Positions 9,501-17,349 of a stretch of 64,000 bases of DNA are shown here, one piece after another (position 1 is the first letter of the stretch; every line of letters starts with the position of its first letter). The notes beneath the pieces were generated by a model. It ran no database searches and had not been told where the DNA came from. It was given only the letters and a program-made list of their open reading frames with translations. Source of the stretch: Plecoglossus altivelis (lineage: Eukaryota; Chordata; Actinopteri; Osmeriformes; Plecoglossidae). Location: positions 15,400,827 through 15,464,826 of the forward strand of contig BROE01000022.1 of assembly GCA_036571765.1 (NCBI GenBank). The letters run 5' to 3'. The position numbers and the translations under genes are program-made.

Positions 9501-11708
9501 GTTCCAGTGGAGGAAGACACTTTTCTTTGACCCTTCTGTTCGTGCCTGCCTTCTACTGCCCGGCCCCACCATAGTCTGCCCTGGGAACCTCTCAGGAGAT
9601 CTGGGTGTATTTACATGCAGGTGTTTGTGTTGGTTCATCTGATACACACTGCAACTGGCTCCACAGGTGACAAACAGCCATAATGGAGCTTGAATGATGA
9701 TATCAGGGAGGGTGTATGTTGATCTGTGTATACAGTAACTCCTCAGAGAAGCTGCAGATCACACACACACACACACCAGACAACACTCCTCGCTCTGCAC
9801 TATTGAGGTGTCACAAGGGTGTGATGGAGGAGGTTGAAAACTGCCCATCCTACACAGCACATCCTTAAAATCTATAACAAGGGCCAATACATTTGCAGGG
9901 CATCTTCCTCAACTAACTCCTCAAACATGCCCCGAGTCGTATATTTAGCTGAAGTAACAACTCAGGCAGATGATGCAGATTATTGATTTATTCATACGAT
10001 CCATCACCCCACGCCAGGCGTGTTGTTGATATTAACAATGACATATTTCCGAGACACTCCCACACACGCGCGCGCCCACTTGTCCTCTGCGTCTGTCGTG
10101 TGTGTACGCGCGCGCACAGAATAGAGAATGATTAGCTGTCGTCCCTCCAACGCTGACGACAGATGCTAACAGGTCGCGTTGACCCTCCTCAGACTGGCAG
10201 CGCCTCGGTCCAAATTACTCAGCTGTTTCTCTCCCTCTCCGGAAGCTCCGAGCCTCGTCGGGAAACCCTCCCCAGTCTGAGCGCTTGTTATCCCTGATTT
10301 GCCCAATCAAGCCGTCAACGCTTCCCATAGCCGTAATTAGGCTCTTTCATCTGCCAGCTGTCTGTTTCCGAGGGTTTTCTATAGGGGGGCCGTCTGTGAT
10401 CCAAACATTGCTGAGGGATCAGAGGGCATCGCAGACCCCGTGCTTCAGACTGACGGAGAGAGACAGAGAGGCAGGGAGGAGTGCTATAGTGCGGAAACAC
10501 CATGAGGTAGAGGGAAGTAGGAGGTATGAAAGCAAAACAAATGCTTTATTGCGGTGACTACAGGTTGGCGGAAAGGAAAATAACCCCTTCTTCTACCCGT
10601 GTGCCATTAAGGTTGCAATCGCAGCAGCACACAATCATTACACCTGTTCCAGCACTGTACTTAGAGCTATGTTGGCCTACTGTGCTGCCATCACAAAACG
10701 CAGGACACTCGAAGCCAAAGCCTCAGTCCTTCTCCTGTTTCCACTAAACGTAAACAAGCAAAACAAAGAACACAATGGAGGCAAACCTTCTCTCGGATGG
10801 ATCTTCACCTTGAATTCAGACAGTCTATTTCTAAGTCTTTCATGCCGTTAGTTACCTTGACCTTGACCGTCTATTTTACCTTGATGATCCCTCTGATGTG
10901 CATCTTGGCGATCATCTCGGCGGTGTAGAGGAACATGAGCAGAGTGTCCAGGGTGAAGGTGACGTACTGCAGGGGGGGGTAGTGCTCGAACGTCTTGGGC
11001 GTGTTCATGCACACGGAGATCACGCTGACGATGGCGCAGGCCCTCAGCAGGGAGTGCACCCACTAGGAAGAACAGGCGGGGAGAGGCCAGGCGTGAAATT
11101 GGCGGCCGTGACGACGACCCCAGATGCGATCCCCTGTTGCTTGACAACTCAAAGCGGGTGTGAATGAGCGGGTTCAGACATCTTGTTTTATTTCGTTTGA
11201 TGGGATGCGCATGCAAGTTCGTGCTTTTCTTTACTTGCACGTATGTACCAAATTTGGTTCCCGTGATGACAGCAGCCTTATTTCTGCTTGTTGACCTATA
11301 AACTAATACATGAAATGTATGCATGCGAGTAGCCCTGTTTGCCAGTCCATCTCCAGCAAGGGGGCTACGCATCCACCCATGGGACAGACCCCCAAGCCTA
11401 CCTTACACCCTCAAGGCACACAGGGAAACACTCCCAGGAAACCCCAACGCCTCTTTGTTTTTTTTGAGCATTCACCTGGTTGTTCTCTTATGAGAAACAC
11501 GAACGGTGACATCTCGGTTTAGTCACTAACCAACTTAGACGGCAAAAGGAGGAACTCTTTGAAAAGAGACGTTCGGCGTTGGCAGGTTGAAGCCACTCAC
11601 TGGTTTGTTGATCCAGAAGATGTCAGCGCTGTCAGCCAGGGTCTCGTCTGGCCCGAAGTCTGTCATGGGCTGGGCCTCGACCCGAGAGCTCTGCTTCCTC
11701 TTCAGCAT
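2270..11708 (-). CDS. NALCN: NALCN, 5' part of coding region (gene level, partial)
   Basis: Sodium leak channel, non-selective: the four-domain plasma-membrane channel alpha subunit that carries resting Na+ leak in neurons and works with UNC79, UNC80 and FAM155 (family knowledge). The visible coding exons, read on the minus strand, are 11708-11601, 11062-10880, 7818-7679, 7590-7462, 5473-5322, 3529-3387 and 2374-2270, in total 960 nt or 320 codons. All splice phases match except one gap: a phase 0-0 exon of 28 codons is expected between 11062-10880 and 7818-7679 and is not visible. If those 28 codons are restored to the count, the domain I selectivity-filter Glu falls one residue short of human E280, which fits a one-residue deletion seen near CSPDGEGYQC. 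The visible part covers the N-terminus and domain I (S1, S2, S4, S5, pore, S6). The rest of the gene lies left of the window. Confidence 0.95.
2375..2480. repeat. GA-rich microsatellite abutting exon acceptor
   Basis: Imperfect (GA)n with GACA interruptions directly adjoins the NALCN exon at 2374. On the transcribed strand it is CT-rich and supplies the polypyrimidine tract of that acceptor. Confidence 0.85.
2583..3375. repeat. 29-bp minisatellite, about 27 copies, in a NALCN intron
   Basis: Tandem units of 29 bp, each with a core like gacagctgtagtatagatct followed by gaacaggca. The left third (2583-2800) is more diverged (atataaccaggta variants); 2880-3370 is highly homogeneous. Because 29 is not a multiple of three, three units cycle through all frames. 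This produces spurious overlapping Cys/Leu-rich open frames on the minus strand, which are not genes. Each unit carries a CAGCTG E-box. Confidence 0.95.
3387..3529 (-). CDS. NALCN: NALCN coding exon 7 (domain I pore helix, filter and S6 start)
   Basis: 143 nt: two bases of Gly, then 47 codons. It encodes TSIFTVYEAASQEGWVF, the domain I pore loop in which the Glu of QEGW is the first residue of the EEKE selectivity filter (family knowledge). It continues [20 protein letters not shown] and ends in S6 at FFLAWLVK. The acceptor is CCCTCAAG and the donor GTAGCT. The 29-bp minisatellite starts only about 12-15 bp downstream of this donor. Confidence 0.95.
4390..4768. repeat. Degenerate tandem array of CTGCCTGCTTCCTAC-like units
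   Basis: The phrase ctgcctgcttcctact and variants of it recur irregularly roughly every 15-30 bp through this stretch. Copies are diverged, and I see no clean higher-order unit. It is probably an old minisatellite. Confidence 0.7.
4996..5318. repeat. TG-rich array with a ~40-46 bp higher-order unit
   Basis: TG dinucleotide sequence in which gtgtgtggatgagtgcgcgt plus ctgtcagtgcgttagc recurs about four times between 5119 and 5300. The array ends within a few bases of the NALCN splice donor at 5321/5320. The spurious Cys/Val open frames are products of the repeat. Confidence 0.85.
5322..5473 (-). CDS. NALCN: NALCN coding exon 6 (domain I extracellular loop)
   Basis: 152 nt: one base, 50 codons, one base. 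It encodes NVTWNSLAIPDTHCSPDGEG and continues YQCPLGFKCMDLEELGLSRQ, then ELGYSGFNEL. Its Cys residues belong to the extracellular loop of domain I, and NVT is a glycosylation sequon. It is one residue shorter than the human sequence as I recall it, at the acidic stretch after CSP. The acceptor is ATCAG (an alternative AG lies 5 nt upstream); the donor GTAGGC sits at the edge of a TG/CA-rich tandem array. Confidence 0.93.
5745..5960. promoter_or_regulatory. Candidate conserved non-coding element
   Basis: Judged only by texture: no simple repeat, balanced composition, several homeodomain-like AT cores, located in an intron of a developmental/neuronal gene. No alignment could be run, so this is inference. 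Confidence 0.25.
6478..6546. repeat. (GA)n microsatellite
   Basis: Imperfect GAGA tract of about 70 bp inside a NALCN intron. Confidence 0.9.
7462..7590 (-). CDS. NALCN: NALCN coding exon 5 (domain I S5)
   Basis: 129 nt, acceptor CCCAAG and donor GTGAGA. The first base completes Lys and the last two bases begin Gly. It encodes RSGEQIWSVTIFLLFFLLLY, then GILGVQMFGTFNHHCVTNDTEK, which is S5 and the start of the extracellular pore turret. The turret differs from mammals at a few positions (NHHCVTNDTEK against my recollection of TYHCVVNDTKP). Confidence 0.95.
7679..7818 (-). CDS. NALCN: NALCN coding exon 4 (domain I S4 voltage-sensor segment)
   Basis: 140 nt: 46 codons plus two bases of the next Lys codon. 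The acceptor is CCTGCAG and the donor GTAGGT. It encodes VFEIAELVDQMSPWGMLRIP followed by the Arg-rich S4 helix (IMIRAFRIYFRFELPR) and ITNIL. It is preceded on the transcript by a long polypyrimidine stretch, which is the polypurine tract 7825-8310 of the plus strand. An intron of only 88 bp separates it from the next exon. Confidence 0.95.
7825..8310. repeat. Polypurine (G/A) tract
   Basis: Nearly 490 bp almost purely of gggagg-, gagg- and aggggg-type words on the plus strand, so polypyrimidine on the NALCN transcript strand. It has many G-runs able to form G-quadruplex or triplex structures. The Pro/Ser-rich minus-strand open frames here are translations of the repeat. Confidence 0.95.
8640..9290. 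other. Aberrant CpG-rich, purine-biased block, probably poor consensus
   Basis: This block keeps the purine bias of its flanks but is littered with CG dinucleotides (for example gacgtcggacgaggacggca), unlike the CpG-poor introns around it. It lies between two G/A-rich tracts. It looks like an unpolished long-read consensus over a polypurine array, or a strongly mutated array. No exon is readable in it. Confidence 0.55.
9290..9432. repeat. G/A-rich tandem tract (ggggcagagg-like units)
   Basis: Short units such as ggggcagaggagg and gggggagcagag repeat for about 140 bp, ending in a G-run at 9418-9425. Open frames on both strands are repeat artefacts. Confidence 0.85.
10880..11062 (-). CDS. NALCN: NALCN coding exon 2 (domain I S1-S2)
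   Basis: 61 codons, phase 0-0, acceptor CTTCCTAG and donor GTAAAA. It starts WVHSLLRACAIVSV (S1) and runs through EHYPPLQYVTFTLDTLL (S1-S2 linker and S2) to AEMIAKMHIRGIIK. The sequence is nearly identical to mammalian NALCN. Because it ends in phase 0, it could splice in frame straight to 7818, but that would delete segment S3. Confidence 0.95.
11063..11600. other. NALCN intron
   Basis: Short intron of 538 bp between the first two coding exons. No repeat or coding signal was seen. Confidence 0.8.
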
Positions 11709-11741
11709 GCTGGGGCTGGCCGTGCTATACAGGGAGTGGAT
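11601..11741 (-). CDS. NALCN: NALCN first coding exon (5'UTR end plus residues 1-36)
   Basis: The coding part is 11708-11601. It begins MLKRKQSSRVEAQP and ends with INKP before the donor GTGAGT. The acceptor CTCTCAG places the exon start at 11741, leaving 33 nt of 5'UTR. The ATG is chosen because the MLKRKQSSRVEAQP start is diagnostic of vertebrate NALCN. The exon encodes the cytoplasmic N-terminal tail. It ends in phase 0, which matches the next exon beginning with Trp-Val-His. Confidence 0.95.
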
Positions 11742-13608
11742 CTGAGAGACACAACCAGAAGCACAGTCACCCATGCTAGTGAGATTGGTGCTAATGAAGT
11801 CAGGGGGCTGACCGGCTGCACCTCGTCTGAGCATCGTCTGGTCATCGTCTGGTCGTAAGGGGCTTTCGCCACCGTTCTGACTTGTAACCGTGGTGATCGT
11901 GACCTGATCGTGCGCGGGAAACGATAGCCCACAAAGTCCTGCTTTTTGTCCGTTCAATATCCACTATCTACTTTGTTTGATAGTTTGAACTCTTGCGAGT
12001 GCGCTACCTGCTTTGGGGAATCGAGAACCAATAGAAAACGAATCGAGAAACCAATAGAAAAGCCCCAGCAGTGGAGGCCAAGTCAAGTGTGTTTCTTGTT
12101 TATCGGGAGGGGGGGGTTTACAAGAAAAATAATTACAGTTAAATATCAAACACCATGTGTCATGTTGTTGAATGGTCCAAACATATGACATGGAAGACAG
12201 GACATGTATGTGTATCCACACTGGAACAGCTTCACACAGACTTACCTGACGAGAACAAAATCACCAGGATCTTCACACAAGAAAAAAAAACAACAACAAC
12301 AAAAAAAAAAAACGGCCACGCAAGGATTTCCTGCGGATTGCCAGAGTAAGACGCCGGCGTAGGTGTGCGAGTGTCTGTGTGCGTGTGTGTGCGCGTGCGT
12401 GCGTGTACAAGAGAGGGAGAGGATATAGAGGCCGTTTCAACATAAGTACACAGGGAGAGATGACACCCTCAATGGAGACAAAGCGCACATACCAAAGGGA
12501 AAAGTAAAGCTGAAATTGCTCCAGCACTGCACATAACATGCGATCAGGCATACCCTGTAAATAACACACAACAGTTAGTCAACAGCATGGCATATATGAT
12601 GTACATGTACAGTACAAAACCGACATCTACAGTAACATCGGGCACCATCGTCTGACATGGAGGCATATATGCAACACACTCTGCGGGATGGGAGGACCGG
12701 GAGAGACCATGTGACTCACTGTGAGGCTCCTCATTGGTGCGTTCATCCCCGGGTCGCAGAGGGGCGGAGACACCAGCCAGTAAGAGAAGCGTAGAGGGAG
12801 AGAGGAGAAAAGGGGAGTCTCAGCTCCTGAACATCACAGTCCTACGGTGAATGAGAAGAAAAAGGAGGAACAGTCTGAAAAGAGAACACGGACGCACTTT
12901 GAATCGTCCCTTAGACTTTCACGAAACCTACACAGTGTATGGCACCTTCCTCTAATAAGCAAGTGCCTATTCCACATATCAAACGCTGAACTGTGTCATT
13001 AGACTGAAAGGTTTCATGTTCTCATCCTTCAGATAGCGAGCGCGCCTTTGAGGCCGCCTGAGCTCCGGATCGCTTGATGCCACCGTTGGCAGATTTCGGT
13101 TCCGTCGCTCCGTCTAAACAAAGCATGTAAGCTCTCGTCTCAAACGTTCTCCTACACAGAACGCCGCAAACGGTCCGCATCCTACACGGAGATTCGGAAA
13201 TAGACGCTCCAAATCCCGTCTGACGTTGACGGGGTTGATGAGTTGCGTAACGGACGTGGTCTTTGATTCTCCTCGCAAAGGACAAACCGGTTTCTTCCGA
13301 AAGCCCCCATGTAGTCAGAAGCAATTTGCAAAGTAATTGCTACACTTAGCATATGTTGGTAGAGGTTTGAAGAAGAGTGAAAACAAAATTGCACGGTGTA
13401 AGTGCTGTAATGTGGGAGTAAGTTGCCAAAGACTGCAATTAGTTTCCCATTTGGAGAAGAAGACATATTCCTCAGGGACAGCATACAATCACTGGGCAGA
13501 TAAATTGTGGCTGTGAGTATCTATTAGCTTCAACAAACTTACTTTCTCGGAGTTCGTTTGTCTGTCAGGAAGTGTCTCCTCACTCAAATAAATATTAGCA
13601 GAGACAAT

Positions 13609-13662
13609 CGCTATTACAGGCTTTCATTTAGTGAATTCACTTAGTGAATGCCTGTAATAGTG
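13609..13662. repeat. Near-perfect palindrome
   Basis: Perfect 11-bp arms CTATTACAGGC (13611-13621) and GCCTGTAATAG (13650-13660) surround a 12-bp palindromic core AGTGAATTCACT (13630-13641) on the same symmetry axis, with three mismatches in between. It could be a remnant of a miniature inverted-repeat element. Confidence 0.8.
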
Positions 13663-14968
13663 GCAATTTATCTGACCGCATCTAGCCTAGTCGGACAAAA
13701 GGAATTACTTGCACAAACAACATATAACATTGCTGCGTTTCCATCAATGCTCTACACGCATGGTATACAGGATGCATTCAAAGTCGTAATTGAATCCACT
13801 GCAAAAACGTAGTCTACTGCAAAACAGTCAAACCGTATAAGATGCGAACAGACAGATGTTTTGCTGATGGTCTCAGGGCTTAGAAGAAGAACATGAAGAA
13901 GAACGTTCTGAAGCGTTGCAACTATTCGTCTGCATGTGAACGTAGCCTTGGCAGACGCACAGCCAGCTCTCTGGAAAATCAAACCTGGGTGTCTCCTGTA
14001 TGTCCAGACAGTCTTTAAGTAGCATCCTTTTGAGGTGAGACAAAAGGAAACATCTAGAAGGACACTCTCAAGCTTGTCTGTGAATGTCATCTGCAGTATG
14101 CATTATACTCAGCATGTTACTCATTTGTAGGCCTGTAGCTTTGAGGAACCTTTAAGAATGTATAGACAGTATACCAGTTTAATGAGCTTTTAACACAATT
14201 CATCCATGAATGCCTCAATGAATACGCATTCAGTAGCCTCAATGCTCATCACCTTCTCTATTCAGATAGATCTAACTACTGTAATGAGTATATGAGGGTG
14301 TGATTACACCATAAATTAAATCCCACTTTGACTATTACAGTTACTTACCGCTTCGATCAAAAGTCATCAGTGCTCATCAAAACCAACACCGCTGGCAGCA
14401 GCGTCAATGTATCATCACGTATTTGAAATGTTCATTTATTTCAATAAATGGCAGAAAGTTTACATTTAATGTAAGCTGTAGCCTCATAGGCCAGTGCATT
14501 ATATGCGTCCATTTTGAATGCCACCTATACGTCTTTCGTGTGGTTGTCCATCTGTGACACACCTGCCACCACAAATGAATTCGTAGATGCGTGCCCATAT
14601 TGAGATTAGATTTATGAGATCTGCCACTCAGAAGTTACTATGGTAACGGATGGGAGCTAAAAATATGGAGAGCTATAGTGCACTGAACAGTCACAAGCAT
14701 TACAAGGACGTATTGAATGACAGTTATGTTTTATGCGGCATTATAGCATGCTTGTAAAACGTGGATGTGATTACAATGAAAACCCGATGGATTATGAGGG
14801 GTTTAAATAAAGGCCTGACCAGAGCCGGAAGCCTGTAGTTACCGGAGATCACCGAGCAAAGGAGAAGAATCTGACGTGTCGCGCTACCCGTTAACAAGAC
14901 TCCTTACGGTATTATGTTGTGTGTCAATGTAATACAGTATGAGATCGGAAACATGTTATATCACTTAC

Positions 14969-15130
14969 GCGGTACGTGTGTGTAATTTCCTTATCGCATT
15001 GTCGTTCTATCCATGACATTAGCTGTTTTTCCGGTGTGTTGTGATGATGGAGAGAGCGGGTGCGCGCACGAGCAGCAATCACATCAGCAACTAGCAACTG
15101 AGCAGATGCAACGGTGACGGTCGCGCGCAA
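14969..15130 (-). promoter_or_regulatory. NALCN: Candidate NALCN non-coding first exon and promoter
   Basis: A local CpG-rich patch (gcgcgcaatctcc, gtgcgcgcacgagc) is followed on the minus strand by an ideal donor GTAAGTGA after position 14969. A CCAAT box lies just upstream on plus at about 15147 (its complement reads toward NALCN). It lies about 3.2 kb upstream of the first coding exon, which itself begins with a splice acceptor, so an upstream non-coding exon must exist. Placing it here is inference. Confidence 0.35.
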
Positions 15131-16199
15131 TCTCCCCTAGCAACAGCCAATAGGATAGTGTAGCATGTTCACACAGTGACTTCCTGTCTTCGACTTGACC
15201 AACGTTAAAACCGCACACATGTTGCAGTTATTCAAATACATGCAGAACCTTGGATTAAGAACTATGTTGATAGAGTATGTGGATAAATCAACACCACTAA
15301 TCAAAACCACTGAAACTATTAACAATGTAGACAATAATTATACATTTAGGTAGGCTAGGACAGGTTTTGGCAAAACTTTACATTAGGTTACAAAGAGCCA
15401 ATGCCTGAAACAACTAACTAACTAACAACTACTATAGTAACAATACTAAGAACTGCTGTAGTTACTTTAATTGCACCGACGGTTTAAAGGTAAACAAATT
15501 AAACATGGTATTGGAGTGCTTCTCCAGGGGTAGATTTTAACATGAGCCTTGTTACGATAACACAATCTTCATCTGCCCCTTTACAACCCTTTACCCTTCA
15601 CAATACATTTACCTGCTATATCCCTCCAATATCACCATGCCTTCTTGCAGTTCTGTAATACCCGATCCCACTCACATCTGTACCATTTAAATACAAAACA
15701 ATTCCTCTGTACCTACAATCTTGTAAATATAGCTATTGATATAGTCCTTCAAAGCCACCTCCCTAAAAGCATGGAGGCCAGTAACCCACTCAAGTATTGT
15801 ATTCAGTCCAAATACTGTCAAATCATTCCATTCGGTTCGACCACAGTGATTGGTCATGTACGTTACTGTCACGTGACGACCACAGATATTGGGTTGATTT
15901 TATTCGACTATCTTAAGTATTTGATATATTCATTGCCATTAGGATACTATGTTTATTTCAGCGAAAACTGCCGCTCAAAAACATGACCTACCCTGTGTTG
16001 AATATAAAGCATTAAACATTGTTGAACATTAGGAGCATTAAAGAGAACATGGAACGCATGATGAACTCAACTGCCTAAGGTCCATTTTACTGCCATGCAT
16101 TTGTATCTGATTACACTACTAATAGGTTTGCATAGTGCACACAGTGAATTTATTGTGGAATATTCTAGAGGTTCGGTACTAGTTTAGTACTAACACATT

Positions 16200-16620
16200 G
16201 AAATGATCCCAACACCTTTCAGCTCCATTTGTCAGTGCATTACTCAGCCTGAGATCAGCTACACCTCTCCACTCAACTGAAAACAATTAGCCCATAGCAT
16301 TACAAGCTTCACCTGTGTTCTGTTTAAGTGACTCTGTATACCCTGCCTCTTTGTTCCTGACCAGATCCTGCCAGTTATTTCCCTCTGCTTTTTCAGTGTT
16401 TTCTTGTGTTTGATTAAGCCCCCTGCCTGTTTTTGACCCTGTTTTGGACTGTCGTGTTGGGTTATAACTCTTGCCTGTCCCAGTATTCAGAGCTTGCCAA
16501 GGCTTTTGTACCTGTTGCTGTGTGGAATTTAAGAACTCCTTCCCTTTTTTGTTGCTGTGCCTTGGTATGCGAGTGAGTTCCTCCTGCTCTGTACCTGACA
16601 CTATTTAATCAAGCACATTT
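16200..16620. repeat. Possible dispersed element (fish LTR/SINE-like texture)
   Basis: Words such as cacctgtgttctgtttaagt and cctgcctgtttttgaccctg resemble sequences often seen at the ends of fish dispersed repeats. Termini, target-site duplication and copy number cannot be established here. Confidence 0.25.
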
Positions 16621-17106
16621 GTTACAAATGAATCAGCTGTCTGATTTAGGGAGTTAAGAGTTTGGGTAAAATGTGCTGTTGTCACACTGCTGAGGTGTGA
16701 TGTGGACAGATCCGGTGTGCGATAATGTTTGCTCCATCGAGAGCCATTTGTGGAATGTCTAACTAGTGACCCGCTATTGAGTGACTTTTTCCACCTCCCT
16801 CTCCTGTGGAATAGGCAAGTAAATTCACTCTCCTTTTCTTCCCCCCCTGCCCAGTTGGGACCTGGCCTATTGGGGAGTCACTCCTAATCAAAAGCACTTG
16901 TACGGAAGGGGGGAGAGCACTACTGGCCTCGCTGAAGAGTTCCAGCAAGCCCAAGCCAGCCTGCTACACCCTCTCTCTCCCTCCCTTCACCCCTCCCTGC
17001 CCTGCTCCCTGTCTCCCTCGCTCCGTTTCTCTCCATCTGGTTGACGGGGAAAACATTGGGGAGTTCCTGCAAGATCCTTTGCTTGAAGTTTCGGTGGGAT
17101 TTAAAC

Positions 17107-17198
17107 ATGCATGCAGAGGCTGCGGCGCATTCCTTGTTAGTTTCCCTGCTTGTGATCCTGCTGTCTGCGGCACAGGACACTGCCTCGCAATCTCTGAG
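17107..17198 (+). CDS. ITGBL1: ITGBL1 exon 1 (signal peptide)
   Basis: The start ATG at 17107 is followed by MHAEAAAHSLLVSLLVILLS and AAQDTASQSL, a classic signal peptide with a Leu/Val core and a small-residue cleavage region near SAAQ. A second ATG at 17111 is out of frame and stops quickly. The donor is GTGAGT after 17198, phase 2; Ser31 is completed by the next exon. The first 350 bp upstream are CT-rich and carry the likely promoter and 5'UTR, with no clear TATA box. Confidence 0.85.
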
Positions 17199-17277
17199 GT
17201 GAGTTTTCAACATGCTGTTTATCTCGTAAATTTCAGCGGTCGGGAAAAACGTAGATAGGATAAAGAAAGAGAGAGCA

Positions 17278-17309
<32 letters not shown>

Positions 17310-17315
17310 TGGAAA

Positions 17316-17349
<34 letters not shown>

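Larger units (their letters stand above)
7819..10879. other. NALCN intron(s); expected exon with S3 not found
   Basis: The interval between exons 11062-10880 and 7818-7679 should contain a phase 0-0 exon of 84 nt for domain I S3 (a WCVFDGF-like sequence). None was found on the minus strand. The interval consists of the polypurine tract 7825-8310, ordinary sequence to about 8630, the aberrant block 8640-9290, a G/A-rich tract 9290-9432 and ordinary sequence to 10879. A short CA tract lies near 9759-9777. About 10120-10390 has unique AT-core motifs (GCCGTAATTAGGC) and might be a conserved element. Confidence 0.7.
11742..17106. other. NALCN 5' region and head-to-head interval with ITGBL1
   Basis: It contains the intron upstream of the first NALCN coding exon, a candidate non-coding first exon near 14969-15130, a near-perfect small palindrome at 13609-13662 and a possible dispersed repeat at 16200-16620. 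A purine-alternating GT/GC tract lies near 12360-12410. No protein-coding gene was recognised; open frames up to about 110 codons show no family resemblance. Confidence 0.6.

Noticed and set aside
16287..16601. 104-codon Gln/Asn-rich minus-strand open frame
   Set aside because: Lies in a probable dispersed repeat; no recognisable domain.
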